Source: Aliivibrio sp. (lineage in GTDB: Bacteria; Pseudomonadota; Gammaproteobacteria; Enterobacterales; Vibrionaceae). Taken from it: a stretch of 64,000 nucleotides of DNA. The stretch spans positions 18,892 to 82,891 of the forward strand of contig JAESQY010000074.1 in NCBI GenBank assembly GCA_016764915.1. The letters run 5' to 3'. The position numbers were made by a program, and so were the translations under genes. A model generated the notes under the pieces. That model ran no database searches, was not told the origin of the DNA, and saw only the letters and a program-made list of their open reading frames with translations. The stretch's first letter is position 1, and every line of letters starts with the position of its first letter. Below are positions 27,881-39,633 of the stretch, in pieces.

Positions 27881-28393
27881 TTATTTTCTTTTGGGGATAA
27901 CTTGCCCAAGCATGACAATAGCTAAAGCCAGCAAGTTAGCCGCAAAAATGATCACTAACCATTGTGGCATGGATAAATTAACAAACATCCAAACTACTTT
28001 ACTGCAGTCACCTGTCGCTTCGAACATCCATGGAATCCACTGATTCAATGGCGCCCATGAGGGGAATTGTACAAAAAGATCACAGGTTGCGAATGGCGAT
28101 GGATTAAATTGATAATCAACATGCTGCATCGCCAGCTTTAATCCCCATCCGGCACTGATACCCCAACCAATAAGTCCAGACCAACGAATAAGAATATTGC
28201 TTGGGTTAATAAGTCCAAGAATAGCGGCAAAACCGATCCCCATCATCGCTACACGTTCATAGATGCACATTACGCATGGACCTAGGTGCAACCCATGCTG
28301 GAAGAAGAGTGCAGAACCCTCAAAAAAGAGTATGAAAAGCAGCAGTAAAAGCCACGGAGAGCGAGTACTGGAGATCTGTTTAATATATTGCAT
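27881..28393 (-). CDS. dsbB: Disulfide bond formation protein DsbB
   Basis: Inner-membrane quinone reductase that reoxidises periplasmic DsbA. The 170-residue protein has four membrane helices, the first cysteine pair in GPCVMCIYERVAMMG and the second pair in FATCDLF and ATGDCSKVV, as in E. coli DsbB. ATG 28393 has GTGGG upstream; a GTG at 28402 would add three residues. dsbB is next to nhaB and fadR in E. coli too. Confidence 0.95.
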   Translation of the reverse strand: MQYIKQISSTRSPWLLLLLFILFFEGSALFFQHGLHLGPCVMCIYERVAMMGIGFAAILGLINPSNILIRWSGLIGWGISAGWGLKLAMQHVDYQFNPSPFATCDLFVQFPSWAPLNQWIPWMFEATGDCSKVVWMFVNLSMPQWLVIIFAANLLALAIVMLGQVIPKRK

Positions 28394-28414
28394 ATTACCC
28401 ACTTAAGATTTAGA

Positions 28415-28443
28415 AATAAAAAAGCTCTGAATAATCAGAGCCC
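28415..28443 (-). terminator. Rho-independent terminator after nhaB
   Basis: On the minus strand GGCTCTGA and TCAGAGC pair around TTAT and are followed by TTTTTTATTTC. It separates nhaB from dsbB. Confidence 0.85.
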
Positions 28444-28474
28444 TTTATAATATGGTTAGTTCAATTTTTCTATA

Positions 28475-30064
28475 TTAATGACCACTTGAAACCGAATTAG
28501 TTGTGATTTCAGCAATACTATGGCTGATCCAGCCGAGATCGTAGAACATTTGAGTCATCGGGTTTAATAGGAAAGCGATGCCGAGGAAACCAATGATCGA
28601 CAGTACAATAGTATAAGGTAGCGCCATATAGACCATTCTTCCGTACGAAAGGCGAATAAGCGGTGCGAGTGCTGATGTTAATAAGAACAAGAAAGCGGCT
28701 TGGCCATTTGGTGTGGCAACTGACGGTAGGTTAGTTCCGGTATTGATTGCAACAGCAAGTAGATCAAACTGGTCACGAGTAATGGTGCCTTCCAGCAGGG
28801 CCGTTTTAACTTCATTGATGTAAACGGTTCCGACAAATACATTATCAGAAACCATAGATAACACAGCGTTGGCAATGTAGAACATTGTCGTTTGCTGGCT
28901 GCCCTCTAACAACAGTACTGCCTCAATGATAGGTTTGAATAGTTGTTGATCAATGATAACCGCAACGATGGCAAAAAATACGGCAAGTAGAGCGGTAAAA
29001 GGCAGAGCCTCTTCAAACGCTTTACCCATAGCATGTTCTTCAATCACACCACAAAATGCCGTAGCTAAAATAATAACTGATAGGCCAATGAGTCCTACTG
29101 CAGCTAAGTGTAGTGCTAAACCAACAATCAACCAAACAGCAATGAAGGCTTGAATGATCAGTTTTGCCTTATCAAGATTAGTCCGTTTTTTACGCTCTTC
29201 TTCTTCAAAATCTTCAAGGATTTTTCGAACGTGAACGGGTAACTCGGTACCGTAATCAAACCATTTTAATTTTTCAACCATGTAGCAGGTAATTAGTCCA
29301 CAAATGAAAACGGGTAGTGTGACTGGTAGCATTCGTATGATGAATTCGCCAAACTGCCATGAGGCTTGGTCGGCTATAATAAGGTTTTGTGGTTCACCAA
29401 CCATCGTCATCACGCCACCTAATGCAGTACCAACCCCCGAGTGCATTAACAAGCTACGTAAGAATGAACGATAGTTTTCAAGGTCATCACGGGTCAGTTC
29501 TTCTAAGTGTTCATCTGACGTATGGTCATGGCTGGTATTTTGACTTTTCCCTGACGCTACTTTGTGATAAATCGAGTAGAAACCGATTGCGACACTAATA
29601 ATCACGGCAATAACAGTTAATGCGTCTAAAAATGCCGATAAGAAGGCAGCGGTAACACAGAAAGCAACGGAAAGTAATGCCTTATTTTTTATGGTAATTA
29701 ATATCTTAGTGAAAATGAACAGCAGTAGTTGCTTCATGAAATAGATACCGGCAACCATAAATACCAACAGAAGTAGAACTTCAATGTTGGCAACCAGTTC
29801 ATGTTTGACTTGTTCAGCGGAAGTCATGCCAATGGCCACAGCTTCAATCGCTAATAATCCACCAGGTTGTAAAGGGTAACATTTTAAAGCCATGGCTAAA
29901 GTGAAGATAAACTCAATAACTAATAACCAACCCGCGGTAAACGGGTCGATCATAAAAAAGACTATTGGGTTAACAATGAGGAACGAAATTATGGCAATCT
30001 TATACCAATCTGGAGCATGACCAAGAAAGTTCTTGATGAATGCATTCCCAAGCGAAACTGACAT
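28475..30064 (-). CDS. nhaB: Na+/H+ antiporter NhaB
   Basis: Secondary sodium-proton antiporter of the inner membrane, used in sodium and pH homeostasis. The 529-residue protein has the NhaB length, begins [19 protein letters not shown] and has about twelve hydrophobic segments, with [20 protein letters not shown] and the charged loop [13 protein letters not shown] characteristic of the family. It is divergent from fadR. Confidence 0.95.
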   Translation of the reverse strand: MSVSLGNAFIKNFLGHAPDWYKIAIISFLIVNPIVFFMIDPFTAGWLLVIEFIFTLAMALKCYPLQPGGLLAIEAVAIGMTSAEQVKHELVANIEVLLLLVFMVAGIYFMKQLLLFIFTKILITIKNKALLSVAFCVTAAFLSAFLDALTVIAVIISVAIGFYSIYHKVASGKSQNTSHDHTSDEHLEELTRDDLENYRSFLRSLLMHSGVGTALGGVMTMVGEPQNLIIADQASWQFGEFIIRMLPVTLPVFICGLITCYMVEKLKWFDYGTELPVHVRKILEDFEEEERKKRTNLDKAKLIIQAFIAVWLIVGLALHLAAVGLIGLSVIILATAFCGVIEEHAMGKAFEEALPFTALLAVFFAIVAVIIDQQLFKPIIEAVLLLEGSQQTTMFYIANAVLSMVSDNVFVGTVYINEVKTALLEGTITRDQFDLLAVAINTGTNLPSVATPNGQAAFLFLLTSALAPLIRLSYGRMVYMALPYTIVLSIIGFLGIAFLLNPMTQMFYDLGWISHSIAEITTNSVSSGH

Positions 30065-30504
30065 GAATATAAATCTCTGCTGTAAGTAAAATGGGTAATA
30101 CGAGGTAGGAAAAACTGGGCCTAAATAACAGGGAAACAGTATTTTTTAAAACTCGTTTATTTAAATCAATAACATATGAACTTGATGGAATATGCTCGTT
30201 CGCAGCTTGTTACGTTGTTTATCAACGCTTATATTTAGTAGCGTTTGACACTACCCCGAATTTCAAATATGTCAAATAATGTGTTTCAAAGAGTTAATGG
30301 AACAGCGATTTTTTTTTGATTTCGGGATCACAATAGCAGATAGGGTGAGATTGTTGTGACATATGTCACTAAGCTCGTGACTTTCAAGGTTTAGCACTTT
30401 CAATAACTAAGAAGTATGAAATGTATAGAATTTCTTGTTATCAATAACTGGTGGTATGATGAGTATTTGTTATAGATATTTAACTTAATTTGGATTGTAA
30501 ATAC
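30065..30504. other. Divergent nhaB-fadR control region
   Basis: This 440-base region separates the two genes. Apart from the CRP site listed separately I see AT-rich promoter-like sequence (for example TATGATGAG and TATAGATATT close to fadR) and no gene or RNA. Confidence 0.5.
30355..30370. promoter_or_regulatory. Probable CRP binding site between nhaB and fadR
   Basis: TGTGACATATGTCACT matches the CRP consensus TGTGA, six bases, TCACA at nine of ten core positions with a perfectly symmetric centre. It lies about 135 bases before fadR and about 290 before nhaB, so the controlled gene is uncertain. Confidence 0.6.
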
Positions 30505-31344
30505 ATGGTCATTAAGGCAAAGAGCCCCGCTAGTTTTGCGGAGAAATATATCATCGAGAGTATTTGGAATGGTCGCTTTGCACCGGGTTCCATTTTACCT
30601 GCTGAGCGCGAATTGTCTGAGTTGATAGGTGTTACTCGTACTACGTTGCGGGAAGTTCTGCAAAGATTAGCAAGAGACGGTTGGTTAACCATTCAACATG
30701 GCAAACCAACTAAGGTGAATAATTATATGGAGACGTCAGGTCTGCATATACTTGACACACTGATGACGTTGGATCCAGACCGTGCACCAGTAATCGTTGA
30801 AGATCTATTATCAGCAAGAACTAATATTAGCTGCATCTATATGCGTCAATCCTTTAAAGTGGATAAAGAGGGAACGATAGATGTGATCTCTCGAGTTATC
30901 GAATCATTAGAGTATTTGATTTCGTCAAACAGCTGGGATGAGTTTGTTGAAAAGTCGCCTTATGCTGAGAAATTAAAAGGCATTATAAAAGATGATAATG
31001 AGAAAGATGCCAGTGTGCGCCAAGGTCTCTTGTTAGCAAAAACATTTAATTTCTATGATTATATGTTATTCCAAGGATTAGCGTTTAAATCGGGCAATCC
31101 GATATATGGACTGATCTTTAATGGCATTAAAAAATTGTATACACGTGTAGGTAACTTCTATTTCTCATCGCCTGAAGCAAGAGAGCTCTCTTTAGTTTTT
31201 TATAAAGATTTATTAGTGCTTTGTAAAGAAGAGCGTCGTGATGAGTTAATGCTACTTATCCGTAATTATGGCATCGCCAGTGGCACAATTTGGGAACAAA
31301 TGAAGTCGAAACTTCCAAGTGATTTTGCTGACGATCATAGTTAG
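30505..31344 (+). CDS. fadR: Fatty acid metabolism regulator FadR
   Basis: GntR-family regulator that represses beta-oxidation genes and activates unsaturated fatty acid synthesis; acyl-CoA releases it from DNA. The 279-residue protein has an N-terminal winged helix ([20 protein letters not shown]) and a helical acyl-CoA domain. At about residues 138-177 it carries the insertion (around [18 protein letters not shown]) that distinguishes Vibrio FadR from the 239-residue E. coli protein and adds a second ligand site in V. cholerae. I chose ATG 30505; a TTG at 30490 is less likely. A near-ideal FadR site lies upstream of fadH in this window. Confidence 0.95.
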   Translation: MVIKAKSPASFAEKYIIESIWNGRFAPGSILPAERELSELIGVTRTTLREVLQRLARDGWLTIQHGKPTKVNNYMETSGLHILDTLMTLDPDRAPVIVEDLLSARTNISCIYMRQSFKVDKEGTIDVISRVIESLEYLISSNSWDEFVEKSPYAEKLKGIIKDDNEKDASVRQGLLLAKTFNFYDYMLFQGLAFKSGNPIYGLIFNGIKKLYTRVGNFYFSSPEARELSLVFYKDLLVLCKEERRDELMLLIRNYGIASGTIWEQMKSKLPSDFADDHS

Positions 31345-31363
31345 AATATTCGGTGAAAAAATG

Positions 31364-31396
31364 TAAAAAAAGCGCTAATTTAATAGCGCTTTTTTA
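31364..31396. terminator. Bidirectional terminator between fadR and the SpoVR gene
   Basis: AGCGCTA and TAGCGCT pair around ATTTAA, with an A run before and a T run after, so it can act on both convergent transcripts. Confidence 0.9.
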
Positions 31397-32926
31397 TTAT
31401 GTTTTTGCTTCAAACTTACTTTCTTGAGGCGGGCAACTTGCCACGATAGTTGCCTTACCGCTCGGTTGCTCTTGTTCTAAAATGACATCAAATCCCCATA
31501 AACGATGGCAGTGTTTCATTACCTCTTCGCAGTTGTTAAATAGAGGTGTTCTATTGTGTGGAATATGACGAAGTATTAACGATCGATCGCCACGTAAATC
31601 AACATTCCATACTTGTATATTAGGTTCATTATTACTTAAGTTATACTGGGCAGATAATACTTCTCTTACCCGTTGATACCCCTCTTCATTATGAATAGCG
31701 CCAATCTCTAAGTAATTTTTGTGGTCATCGTCGTTAACAGCAAACAGCTTAAAATCGCGAATCACTTTGGGTGATAAAAATTGGCTAATGAAGCTCTCAT
31801 CTTTAAAGTTATGCATAGCGAAGTGGAGAGTGTCTAACCAGTCACTACCAGCAATATCGGGGAACCACAATTTGTCCTCATCGGTTGGGTGTTCACAGAT
31901 ACGTCTTATGTCTTGGAACATGGCAAACCCTAACGCATAGGGGTTAATACCACTGTAATATTGACTATCATATTCAGGTTGAGCGACCACATTGGTATGG
32001 CTGCTTAAAAACTCTAAAATAAAACTTTCTGTCACCAAACCGTCATCGTAGAGGCGATTCATAATGGTATAGTGCCAAAATGTTGCCCACCCTTCGTTCA
32101 TGACTTGCGTCTGTTTTTGCGGATAAAAATATTGACTGATGGTTCTGACTATTCTCACTATTTCACGTTGCCACGACTCTAGTAGAGGGGCATGTTTTTC
32201 AAAGAAATAGAGAATGTTCTCCTGTGGCTCGTTGGGAAAGTTAATGGACTCTTTCTCTTCGCTTTTATCTGCTTTAGGTATGGTTCGCCATAATGAATTT
32301 ACTTGTGATTGCAAGTAATCTTCTCGATCTTTTTGACGAGCAGACTCTTCTGTTAACGATATCTTTTGCGGCCGTTGGTAACGATTTACACCATAATTCA
32401 TTAGCGCGTGGCAAGAGTCTAAAATGGATTCTACTTCTTCAAGACCGTGTCTCTCTTCACACTCGGAGATATAGTTTCGGGCAAACAGTAGGTAATCAAC
32501 AATCGAGCTGGCATCCGTCCAAGTTTGGAATAAGTAATTACCTTTAAAAAAAGAGTTATGACCGTAACATGCGTGCGCAATGACTAACGCTTGCATAGTA
32601 ATGGTGTTCTCTTCCATTAAATAGGCAATACAGGGGTCAGAATTGATGACTATCTCATAGGCTAATCCCATTTGGCCATGACGATAGTTCTTTTCGGTTT
32701 CAATGAATTTTTTACCAAATGACCAGTGTTGATAGTTGATTGGCATGCCGATACTGGAGTATGCATCCATCATCTGTTCAGCTGTAATGATCTCTATCTG
32801 ATTTGGATAAGTGTCCAAGCGATATTGCTTGGCAATTCGTTTAATCTCTTTGTGATATTTTTCAAGAAGATCAAACGTCCAATCTGGTCCATCACTTAGC
32901 CGTTTATTCTTGGTCTTTGCAGTCAT
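31397..32926 (-). CDS. ycgB: SpoVR family protein (YcgB)
   Basis: Conserved protein of unknown biochemistry, related to SpoVR of Bacillus; in enterobacteria it is stress induced. The 509-residue protein carries the family motifs AHACYGHNSFFKGN, MNEGWATFWHY and NPYALGFAMFQDIRR, with histidines and glutamates placed like metal ligands. It is the third gene of the prkA-yeaH-spoVR set, 22 bases after yeaH. This three-gene operon is widespread and suggests that the proteins work with the PrkA kinase. Confidence 0.92.
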   Translation of the reverse strand: MTAKTKNKRLSDGPDWTFDLLEKYHKEIKRIAKQYRLDTYPNQIEIITAEQMMDAYSSIGMPINYQHWSFGKKFIETEKNYRHGQMGLAYEIVINSDPCIAYLMEENTITMQALVIAHACYGHNSFFKGNYLFQTWTDASSIVDYLLFARNYISECEERHGLEEVESILDSCHALMNYGVNRYQRPQKISLTEESARQKDREDYLQSQVNSLWRTIPKADKSEEKESINFPNEPQENILYFFEKHAPLLESWQREIVRIVRTISQYFYPQKQTQVMNEGWATFWHYTIMNRLYDDGLVTESFILEFLSSHTNVVAQPEYDSQYYSGINPYALGFAMFQDIRRICEHPTDEDKLWFPDIAGSDWLDTLHFAMHNFKDESFISQFLSPKVIRDFKLFAVNDDDHKNYLEIGAIHNEEGYQRVREVLSAQYNLSNNEPNIQVWNVDLRGDRSLILRHIPHNRTPLFNNCEEVMKHCHRLWGFDVILEQEQPSGKATIVASCPPQESKFEAKT

Positions 32927-32948
32927 GGCACTCTCCTTTTTAATTCAG

Positions 32949-34217
32949 CTATTCCACTTGTTTTTTGAACAGTTTTCGGAAAACAGGAAAGATATCTTCT
33001 ACAGAACGTATGTTCTCCATAGCAAAATTATCATAATTGTCACAAAGGTAATCGTACTCTCTCCACAGTGTTTGATGCGCTCTTCGAGTAATTTCGATGT
33101 AAGAGTAGTAGCGAGTTATGGGCAAAATTTTCTTTTCAAGCAACTCACGACAGTTCGGGGAGTCATCTGCCCAGTTATCGCCATCTGAAGCTTGAGATGC
33201 GTATATATTCCACTCTGATGACGGGTAGCGCTTTTCAACAATTTCACTCATTAACTTCAGAGCACTGGAGACGATAGTACCGCCTGTCTCTTGTGAATAG
33301 AAAAACTCTTGTTCATCTACTTCTTTGGCCTGGGTGTGGTGCCTAATGAAAACAACATCCACGTTTTTATAGGTTCGTGTTAAGAACAGATAGAGCAGAA
33401 TATAAAAACGTTTGGCGATCTCTTTGGTCGCTTGGTCCATGGAGCCTGAAACATCCATCAGGCAAAACATGACGGCTTGGCTGCTTGGTAGAGCTCGACG
33501 TTCATAGTTTTTGAATTTCAAATCGAAACTATCAATAAAGGGTACCCTGCTAATCGCCTTTTTTAGTTCGACTATTTGTTGTTTTAAATTATCCTCCTCT
33601 AACAGTTGTGCAGGTTCTTGGTTCTTTAATAGCAGCAGTTTCTCTTCTAGCTGTCGTAATGTTCTTTTTTTGGCTGCAGTAAGCGCAGTACGTCGAGCGA
33701 GTGAGTTCTGTAAAGATCGCACCACAGAGATATTGGCGGGTACGCCAGAAGATTTAAATCCAGAGCGAAATGTCTTCCACTCAACCACCTTATTTTGTTG
33801 GTTTTTTTGCATGTTTGGTAGCGCTAAGTCATCAAAGAGCAGATCAAGGTATTCACTTTGCGATATTTGAAATGAAAACTCATCTGCACCTTCCCCATCA
33901 GCGCTTGCTTGACCTTCGCCCGCACCTTGTCCTCCTCCTTTGGACGGGCGTTCTATACGATCACCGGGAACAAATTTGTCGTTACCAGGGTGAATCGTCT
34001 GTTGATCCCCACCTTTACCGTGTCTAAAAGTGGGTTCAATAATGTCTTTGGATGGAATAGTGATGTCTTCACCACTACTCACATCCGTGATTGAACGTTG
34101 ATTCACAGCATCAGATATTGAATCTTTAATCTGCTGTTTGTGACGTTTCAAAAATCGTTGACGATTTACAGTGCTCTTATTTTTACCGTTGAGCCTACGG
34201 TCAATAAAATTGGCCAT
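32949..34217 (-). CDS. yeaH: YeaH/YhbH family protein (UPF0229), von Willebrand-like
   Basis: The 422-residue protein has a basic N-terminus ([20 protein letters not shown]), a Gly-rich linker (residues about 80-110) and a von Willebrand A-like C-terminal domain with the MIDAS motif [11 protein letters not shown] and [11 protein letters not shown]. It lies between prkA and the SpoVR gene. E. coli yeaG-yeaH are stress-induced partners; the target of the adaptor is unknown. Confidence 0.92.
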   Translation of the reverse strand: MANFIDRRLNGKNKSTVNRQRFLKRHKQQIKDSISDAVNQRSITDVSSGEDITIPSKDIIEPTFRHGKGGDQQTIHPGNDKFVPGDRIERPSKGGGQGAGEGQASADGEGADEFSFQISQSEYLDLLFDDLALPNMQKNQQNKVVEWKTFRSGFKSSGVPANISVVRSLQNSLARRTALTAAKKRTLRQLEEKLLLLKNQEPAQLLEEDNLKQQIVELKKAISRVPFIDSFDLKFKNYERRALPSSQAVMFCLMDVSGSMDQATKEIAKRFYILLYLFLTRTYKNVDVVFIRHHTQAKEVDEQEFFYSQETGGTIVSSALKLMSEIVEKRYPSSEWNIYASQASDGDNWADDSPNCRELLEKKILPITRYYSYIEITRRAHQTLWREYDYLCDNYDNFAMENIRSVEDIFPVFRKLFKKQVE

Positions 34218-34258
34218 ATCCCCTCCAGAATGTGTAATGAACTTAGTGAGTCAAATTA

Positions 34259-36193
34259 CTAAGAAGATTTTCTCACTCGGAGATACCATTCAGATAGCAA
34301 GCGTACTTGTTTTGATGTGTAACCTTTTTCCATCATTCTAGCGACGAAATCGTCGTGTTTTTTCTGCTCATCTGTTGACGTCTTAGCATTAAATGAGATA
34401 ACAGGGAGTAGCTCTTCGGTATTGGAGAACATCTTCTTCTCGATAACCGTGCGTAGTTTTTCGTAACTTGTCCAACTTGGGTTTCTGCCCGAATTTCCGG
34501 CTTTTGCTCTGAGAACAAAGTTGACTATTTCGTTACGGAAATCTTTAGGGTTACTGATACCTGCTGGTTTCTCGATCTTCTCCAATTCACCGTTAAGTGC
34601 TGCTCTATCAAATAACTGACCAGTATCGGGATCTCGATACTCTTGATCTTGAATCCAAAAATCAGCATAGATGATGTATCGGTCGAAAATATTTTGTCCG
34701 TACTCAGAATAAGATTCTAAGTAAGCGGTTTGAATCTCTTTGCCGATAAATTCGACGTATTTTGGAATGAGATAACCTTTTAAGAATTCGAGGTACTTAT
34801 CAGCCATCTCTTGCGGGAATTGCTCTCGCTCGATCTGTTGTTCAAGTACATAAAATAGGTGGACAGGGTTAGCGGCTACTTCAGTTTGGTCAAAATTAAA
34901 GACTCGAGATAAAATTTTAAACGCAAATCGAGTGGACAGACCGTTCATCCCTTCATCGACACCTGCATAATCTCGATACTCTTGATAAGATTTGGCTTTT
35001 GGATCGGTGTCTTTTAATGTTTCGCCATCGTAGACTCTGACTTTGGAGTATACGTTAGAGTTTTCAGGCTCTTTAAGGCGAGAAAGCACACTGAATCTAG
35101 CCAAAATATCCAAAGTGCTCGGGGAGCAAGGAGCTCTCGATAGCTCACTGTTTTCCAATAGTTTGTTGTAGATTTTGATCTCTTCAGAAACACGGAGACA
35201 GTAGGGTACCTTGACGATAAACACGCGATCTAAAAATGCTTCATTGTTTTTGTTATTACGAAAAGTCAGCCATTCTGATTCATTTGAGTGAGCGAGAATC
35301 ATGCCATCAAATGGTAGGGCTGATAGGCCTTCTGTACCGTTATAGTTACCCTCTTGGGTCGCGGTTAACAGTGGATGTAAAACCTTGATTGGTGCTTTGA
35401 ACATCTCCACAAATTCCATTAAGCCTTGATTGGCTTTACATAAAGCGCCCGAGTAGCTGTAGGCATCAGGATCATCTTGAGAGAAGTGCTCTAGCTGCCT
35501 GATATCGACTTTACCCACTAATGATGAGATATCTTGGTTATTTTCATCACCGGGCTCTGTTTTTGCTATACCGACTTGATCAAGAATGGATGGTTTTACT
35601 TTGATCACGGTAAATTTAGTAATGTCGCCACCAAACTCGTGCAACCGTTTTACAGCCCAAGGTGACATGATGGTATTTAAATAACGGGAAGCGATGTTAT
35701 AGTCCGATTTAAGCAGTTGTGCGTCTTCACTTGGATCAAACAATGAAAATGGGTGGTCGTTAACAGGGCTTCGCTTGCCATTAGCGCACAGAATATAGAT
35801 GGAGTTTTGTTGCATTAAGCTTTTTAGTTTTTCAGCCAAAGAAGATTTACCGCCCCCGACTGGACCTAATAAATACAGTATTTGTTTACGTTCTTCTAAT
35901 CCTTGAGCTGCATGTTTTAGGTAAGATACGATTTGTTCAATCGCCTCTTCCATACCATAGAAGTCTTCAAAGGTTTTATAACGTGAAATTACTCGATTGG
36001 AGAACAGTCGACTCAGTCTCGGATCTTGTGCTGTATCGATAAGTACTGGTTCACCAATAGCCAGCAGAAGTCGCTCTGCAGCATTGACATAGACACTTTT
36101 ATCGTCTCTACATAAGTTAAGAAACTCTAACAGTGAAATTTCTTCGTCTTTTGCTTCTTCATAGCGTTGACGGAAATGGTCAAAAATAGTCAT
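34259..36193 (-). CDS. yeaG: PrkA serine protein kinase (YeaG)
   Basis: AAA+-like protein kinase induced in stationary phase and nitrogen starvation in E. coli. The 644-residue protein is very close to E. coli YeaG over its whole length: FDHFRQRYEEAKDEE at the start, P-loop LLGPVGGGKSSLAEKL, the GTEGLSALPFDGMILAHSNE segment and the ending EWYLRVRKSS. It is the first gene of the three-gene operon; the promoter must lie in the 321-base gap before the OmpV-like gene. Confidence 0.96.
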   Translation of the reverse strand: MTIFDHFRQRYEEAKDEEISLLEFLNLCRDDKSVYVNAAERLLLAIGEPVLIDTAQDPRLSRLFSNRVISRYKTFEDFYGMEEAIEQIVSYLKHAAQGLEERKQILYLLGPVGGGKSSLAEKLKSLMQQNSIYILCANGKRSPVNDHPFSLFDPSEDAQLLKSDYNIASRYLNTIMSPWAVKRLHEFGGDITKFTVIKVKPSILDQVGIAKTEPGDENNQDISSLVGKVDIRQLEHFSQDDPDAYSYSGALCKANQGLMEFVEMFKAPIKVLHPLLTATQEGNYNGTEGLSALPFDGMILAHSNESEWLTFRNNKNNEAFLDRVFIVKVPYCLRVSEEIKIYNKLLENSELSRAPCSPSTLDILARFSVLSRLKEPENSNVYSKVRVYDGETLKDTDPKAKSYQEYRDYAGVDEGMNGLSTRFAFKILSRVFNFDQTEVAANPVHLFYVLEQQIEREQFPQEMADKYLEFLKGYLIPKYVEFIGKEIQTAYLESYSEYGQNIFDRYIIYADFWIQDQEYRDPDTGQLFDRAALNGELEKIEKPAGISNPKDFRNEIVNFVLRAKAGNSGRNPSWTSYEKLRTVIEKKMFSNTEELLPVISFNAKTSTDEQKKHDDFVARMMEKGYTSKQVRLLSEWYLRVRKSS

Positions 36194-36514
36194 AACGAGT
36201 GCCCCCTAAACCAACAACAATAATGAGATGAGAATACAGATTTAAATTACATACCTTCACTATTAAGGGTAGTCGCTTATTTGGGGTTTGTAGGGAAATA
36301 GATGAAATTTCAATAACTTTGAGAGTAATTCAGTAGATTATATGCACTGGATTGCGTTGCCAGGTTTAACTCTCTATTGGCTCTAATATGATTTGTGAAT
36401 AATCGCTCTTACATTTATTTGATAAGTCAGTATACTGCTGTTTATTTTTAACGTACACCAGACTATAAACCAAATGGTGAATAGTTATCTTTAAATAATT
36501 TGGCGGTTATTATT
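36194..36514. other. Divergent control region between prkA and the OmpV-like gene
   Basis: AT-rich, no gene or RNA seen. I found no convincing sigma-54 site (TGGCAC, five bases, TTGCA). The last bases carry the GGCGG ribosome site of the OmpV-like gene. Confidence 0.4.
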
Positions 36515-37273
36515 GTGAAAAAAATTCGATTATTACTTATGTTTTCTATGTTGTCATTGTTCAGTCAGCCTCTATTTGCTGCGTATTCTCAATGGTCATT
36601 AGGGGCAGCAGTTTCTTACTCTCCAGTTATCTATCAAGACACCCCGTCTAACGTAGTTGGCATTCCTATGGTGGGTTATGAGGGAGAACATGTTTTTTTC
36701 CGTGGATTTAGTGCTGGTTATCGTATGCTCCCTGCAGGATCGCCGCAAAATATCGTGTTTAGGTTGATGTACGATCCGCGTACCTTTAAACCTGATGACT
36801 CGACCAATGCTAATATGCAATTATTAGATGAGAGAAAATCAACCGTGCTTGGTGGTGTGAGTTATCAACTGATTACAATGGTTGGAATGTTTGAAGCAAC
36901 TGCGGGTTCTGATATCGGTAGTACTCATAATGGCTTATATGCTGAAGCAGCATGGCGTCTACCAATTCGTATGCGTGGTTGGGGCTTAACGCCTTCTATT
37001 GGTTATTCGTACAATAGTGAAAAAATCAATAATCATCTATATGGTGTCTCTCAAGCAGAATCTACCGCAACAGGTGGTGCGATTAAGGCATTTGATGCAG
37101 ATTGGGATGGTCAGTTCTTTGTTGGCTTAAGCGCATATATGTTTGTAACCAAAAATATTCGATTAACGGGTAGTATTCGTTATTTGAATTTAGAGGGCGA
37201 TATAGAAAATAGCCCTATTATCGAGCATACGACCAGTAGCACCGCTACCATCGGTGCTTCTTACGTATTTTAA
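36515..37273 (+). CDS. MipA/OmpV family outer membrane protein
   Basis: Outer membrane beta-barrel, 252 residues, with a signal peptide (MKKIRLLLMFSMLSLFSQPLFA) and alternating aromatic strands such as SQWSLGAAVSYSP and RGFSAGYRML, ending in the classic terminal phenylalanine (GASYVF). The family includes Vibrio OmpV and E. coli MipA, a murein scaffold; porin-like or structural roles are possible. I chose GTG 36515 because GGCGG lies eight bases upstream; a TTG at 36500 would add five residues. Confidence 0.85.
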   Translation: MKKIRLLLMFSMLSLFSQPLFAAYSQWSLGAAVSYSPVIYQDTPSNVVGIPMVGYEGEHVFFRGFSAGYRMLPAGSPQNIVFRLMYDPRTFKPDDSTNANMQLLDERKSTVLGGVSYQLITMVGMFEATAGSDIGSTHNGLYAEAAWRLPIRMRGWGLTPSIGYSYNSEKINNHLYGVSQAESTATGGAIKAFDADWDGQFFVGLSAYMFVTKNIRLTGSIRYLNLEGDIENSPIIEHTTSSTATIGASYVF

Positions 37274-37291
37274 CGATTTGCATATGAATGT

Positions 37292-37332
37292 AAAAAGCCC
37301 TAATTGAATTGATGTTCAATTAGGGCTTTTTA
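37292..37332. terminator. Bidirectional terminator between the OmpV-like gene and yeaD
   Basis: AAAAAGCCCTAATTGAA and TTCAATTAGGGCTTTTT form a perfect 17-base stem with loop TTGATG, usable from both sides. Confidence 0.93.
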
Positions 37333-37352
37333 TTGAAAACGTTATTTCTGAA

Positions 37353-38243
37353 CTATTGTATGCCAATCGAAGTGCATAGCTGGTAGTGCTCACCCGGTTG
37401 AAGCACTTTCCCTTGCTCAATAGAGTTCGTGTGCAGCGTTGACTCTACGCAGAGCATGCTTTGATAACCGTTGTTATTCATATCAGCCATAACCGTAGAG
37501 CCTTCAAGCCATGGGTTCCATATTACCGCACTATTTTCACCCTGGTTGCATACGGTGAGTGTACGTCCATATGCAGGGTCACTAACCTTAATACATGGTG
37601 TTGGCCTGAGATAGACGCGGTCGATTGCAGAATTTATTCTAAGCTCTGAGAGCCCTGTGGTGACAGTCTCGTTAACAAAGCTATCAATGTATTCAGGACC
37701 CATTCCAGTGACGGTAGAGGCGTGAATATCAGCCAGATTTAAGTAAGTGTGTAACGCACCGCTAAAGCGCCATTCATGATCATCACAGTTCGCCACATCT
37801 AGAGTAATTTTGAGGCTCTCTGTTATCTCAAAATTTAGTGTTGCTAAAAAGCGATGTGGCCATACCGATAAGGACTCTTCACTGTGAGAAAGAGTGAGAC
37901 TAATAATAACACCATTGTCGCTCTCTTTATGCTCACTTAGGGTCCAGTTTGAAGTGCGAGCAAAACCGTGGGCTGGCTCAGCAATTCGGCCAAACCAAGG
38001 CCAGCATATCGGAACACCGCCTCTGATCGCTTTCTCTTTTGTGAAAATGGCATCTTCACTTAACCAGATGACATCCTTATGGTCTGCGGGTTTAAACCAA
38101 ATCAGGTGCCCACCGTGTAGTGAGATACCTGCTTCTGCCAGTTGATGAATCACCCTCACAATTTTAATACCATTGTATTCACATATGGTGACCGAATCAG
38201 AGAGTGTGCTAATGGCTGGAAGATTACGTAGTTGCATCGTCAT
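37353..38243 (-). CDS. yeaD: D-hexose-6-phosphate mutarotase
   Basis: Aldose-1-epimerase-fold enzyme that interconverts anomers of glucose-6-phosphate and related sugars. The 296-residue protein has GGHLIWFKPADHKDVIWLS, IRGGVPICWPWFG, AHGFARTSNW and the catalytic histidine in SGALHTYLNL, as in E. coli YeaD. It lies downstream of gapA, as in E. coli, separated by a terminator. ATG 38237 is an alternative start with better ribosome-site spacing. Confidence 0.92.
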   Translation of the reverse strand: MTMQLRNLPAISTLSDSVTICEYNGIKIVRVIHQLAEAGISLHGGHLIWFKPADHKDVIWLSEDAIFTKEKAIRGGVPICWPWFGRIAEPAHGFARTSNWTLSEHKESDNGVIISLTLSHSEESLSVWPHRFLATLNFEITESLKITLDVANCDDHEWRFSGALHTYLNLADIHASTVTGMGPEYIDSFVNETVTTGLSELRINSAIDRVYLRPTPCIKVSDPAYGRTLTVCNQGENSAVIWNPWLEGSTVMADMNNNGYQSMLCVESTLHTNSIEQGKVLQPGEHYQLCTSIGIQ

Positions 38244-38271
38244 ACCCGTTATAATAGCAAATTACAGATAC

Positions 38272-38297
38272 AAAAAAGGCGACTCGAAGTCGCCTTT
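38272..38297 (-). terminator. Rho-independent terminator after gapA
   Basis: GGCGACT and AGTCGCC pair around CGA; on the minus strand a run of six T follows. A T-rich stretch also follows on the plus strand. Confidence 0.85.
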
Positions 38298-38312
38298 TCA
38301 CAAAACTAAGTT

Positions 38313-39633
<1,321 letters not shown>

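Noticed and set aside
30446..30461. AACTGGTGGTATGATG near the fadR start as a possible self-operator
   Set aside because: Only the left half fits FadR; the right half lacks ACCAG.
36350..36390. Possible sigma-54 promoter near TGGATTGCGTTGCC for the prkA operon
   Set aside because: The GG and GC elements do not have the required spacing or bases.
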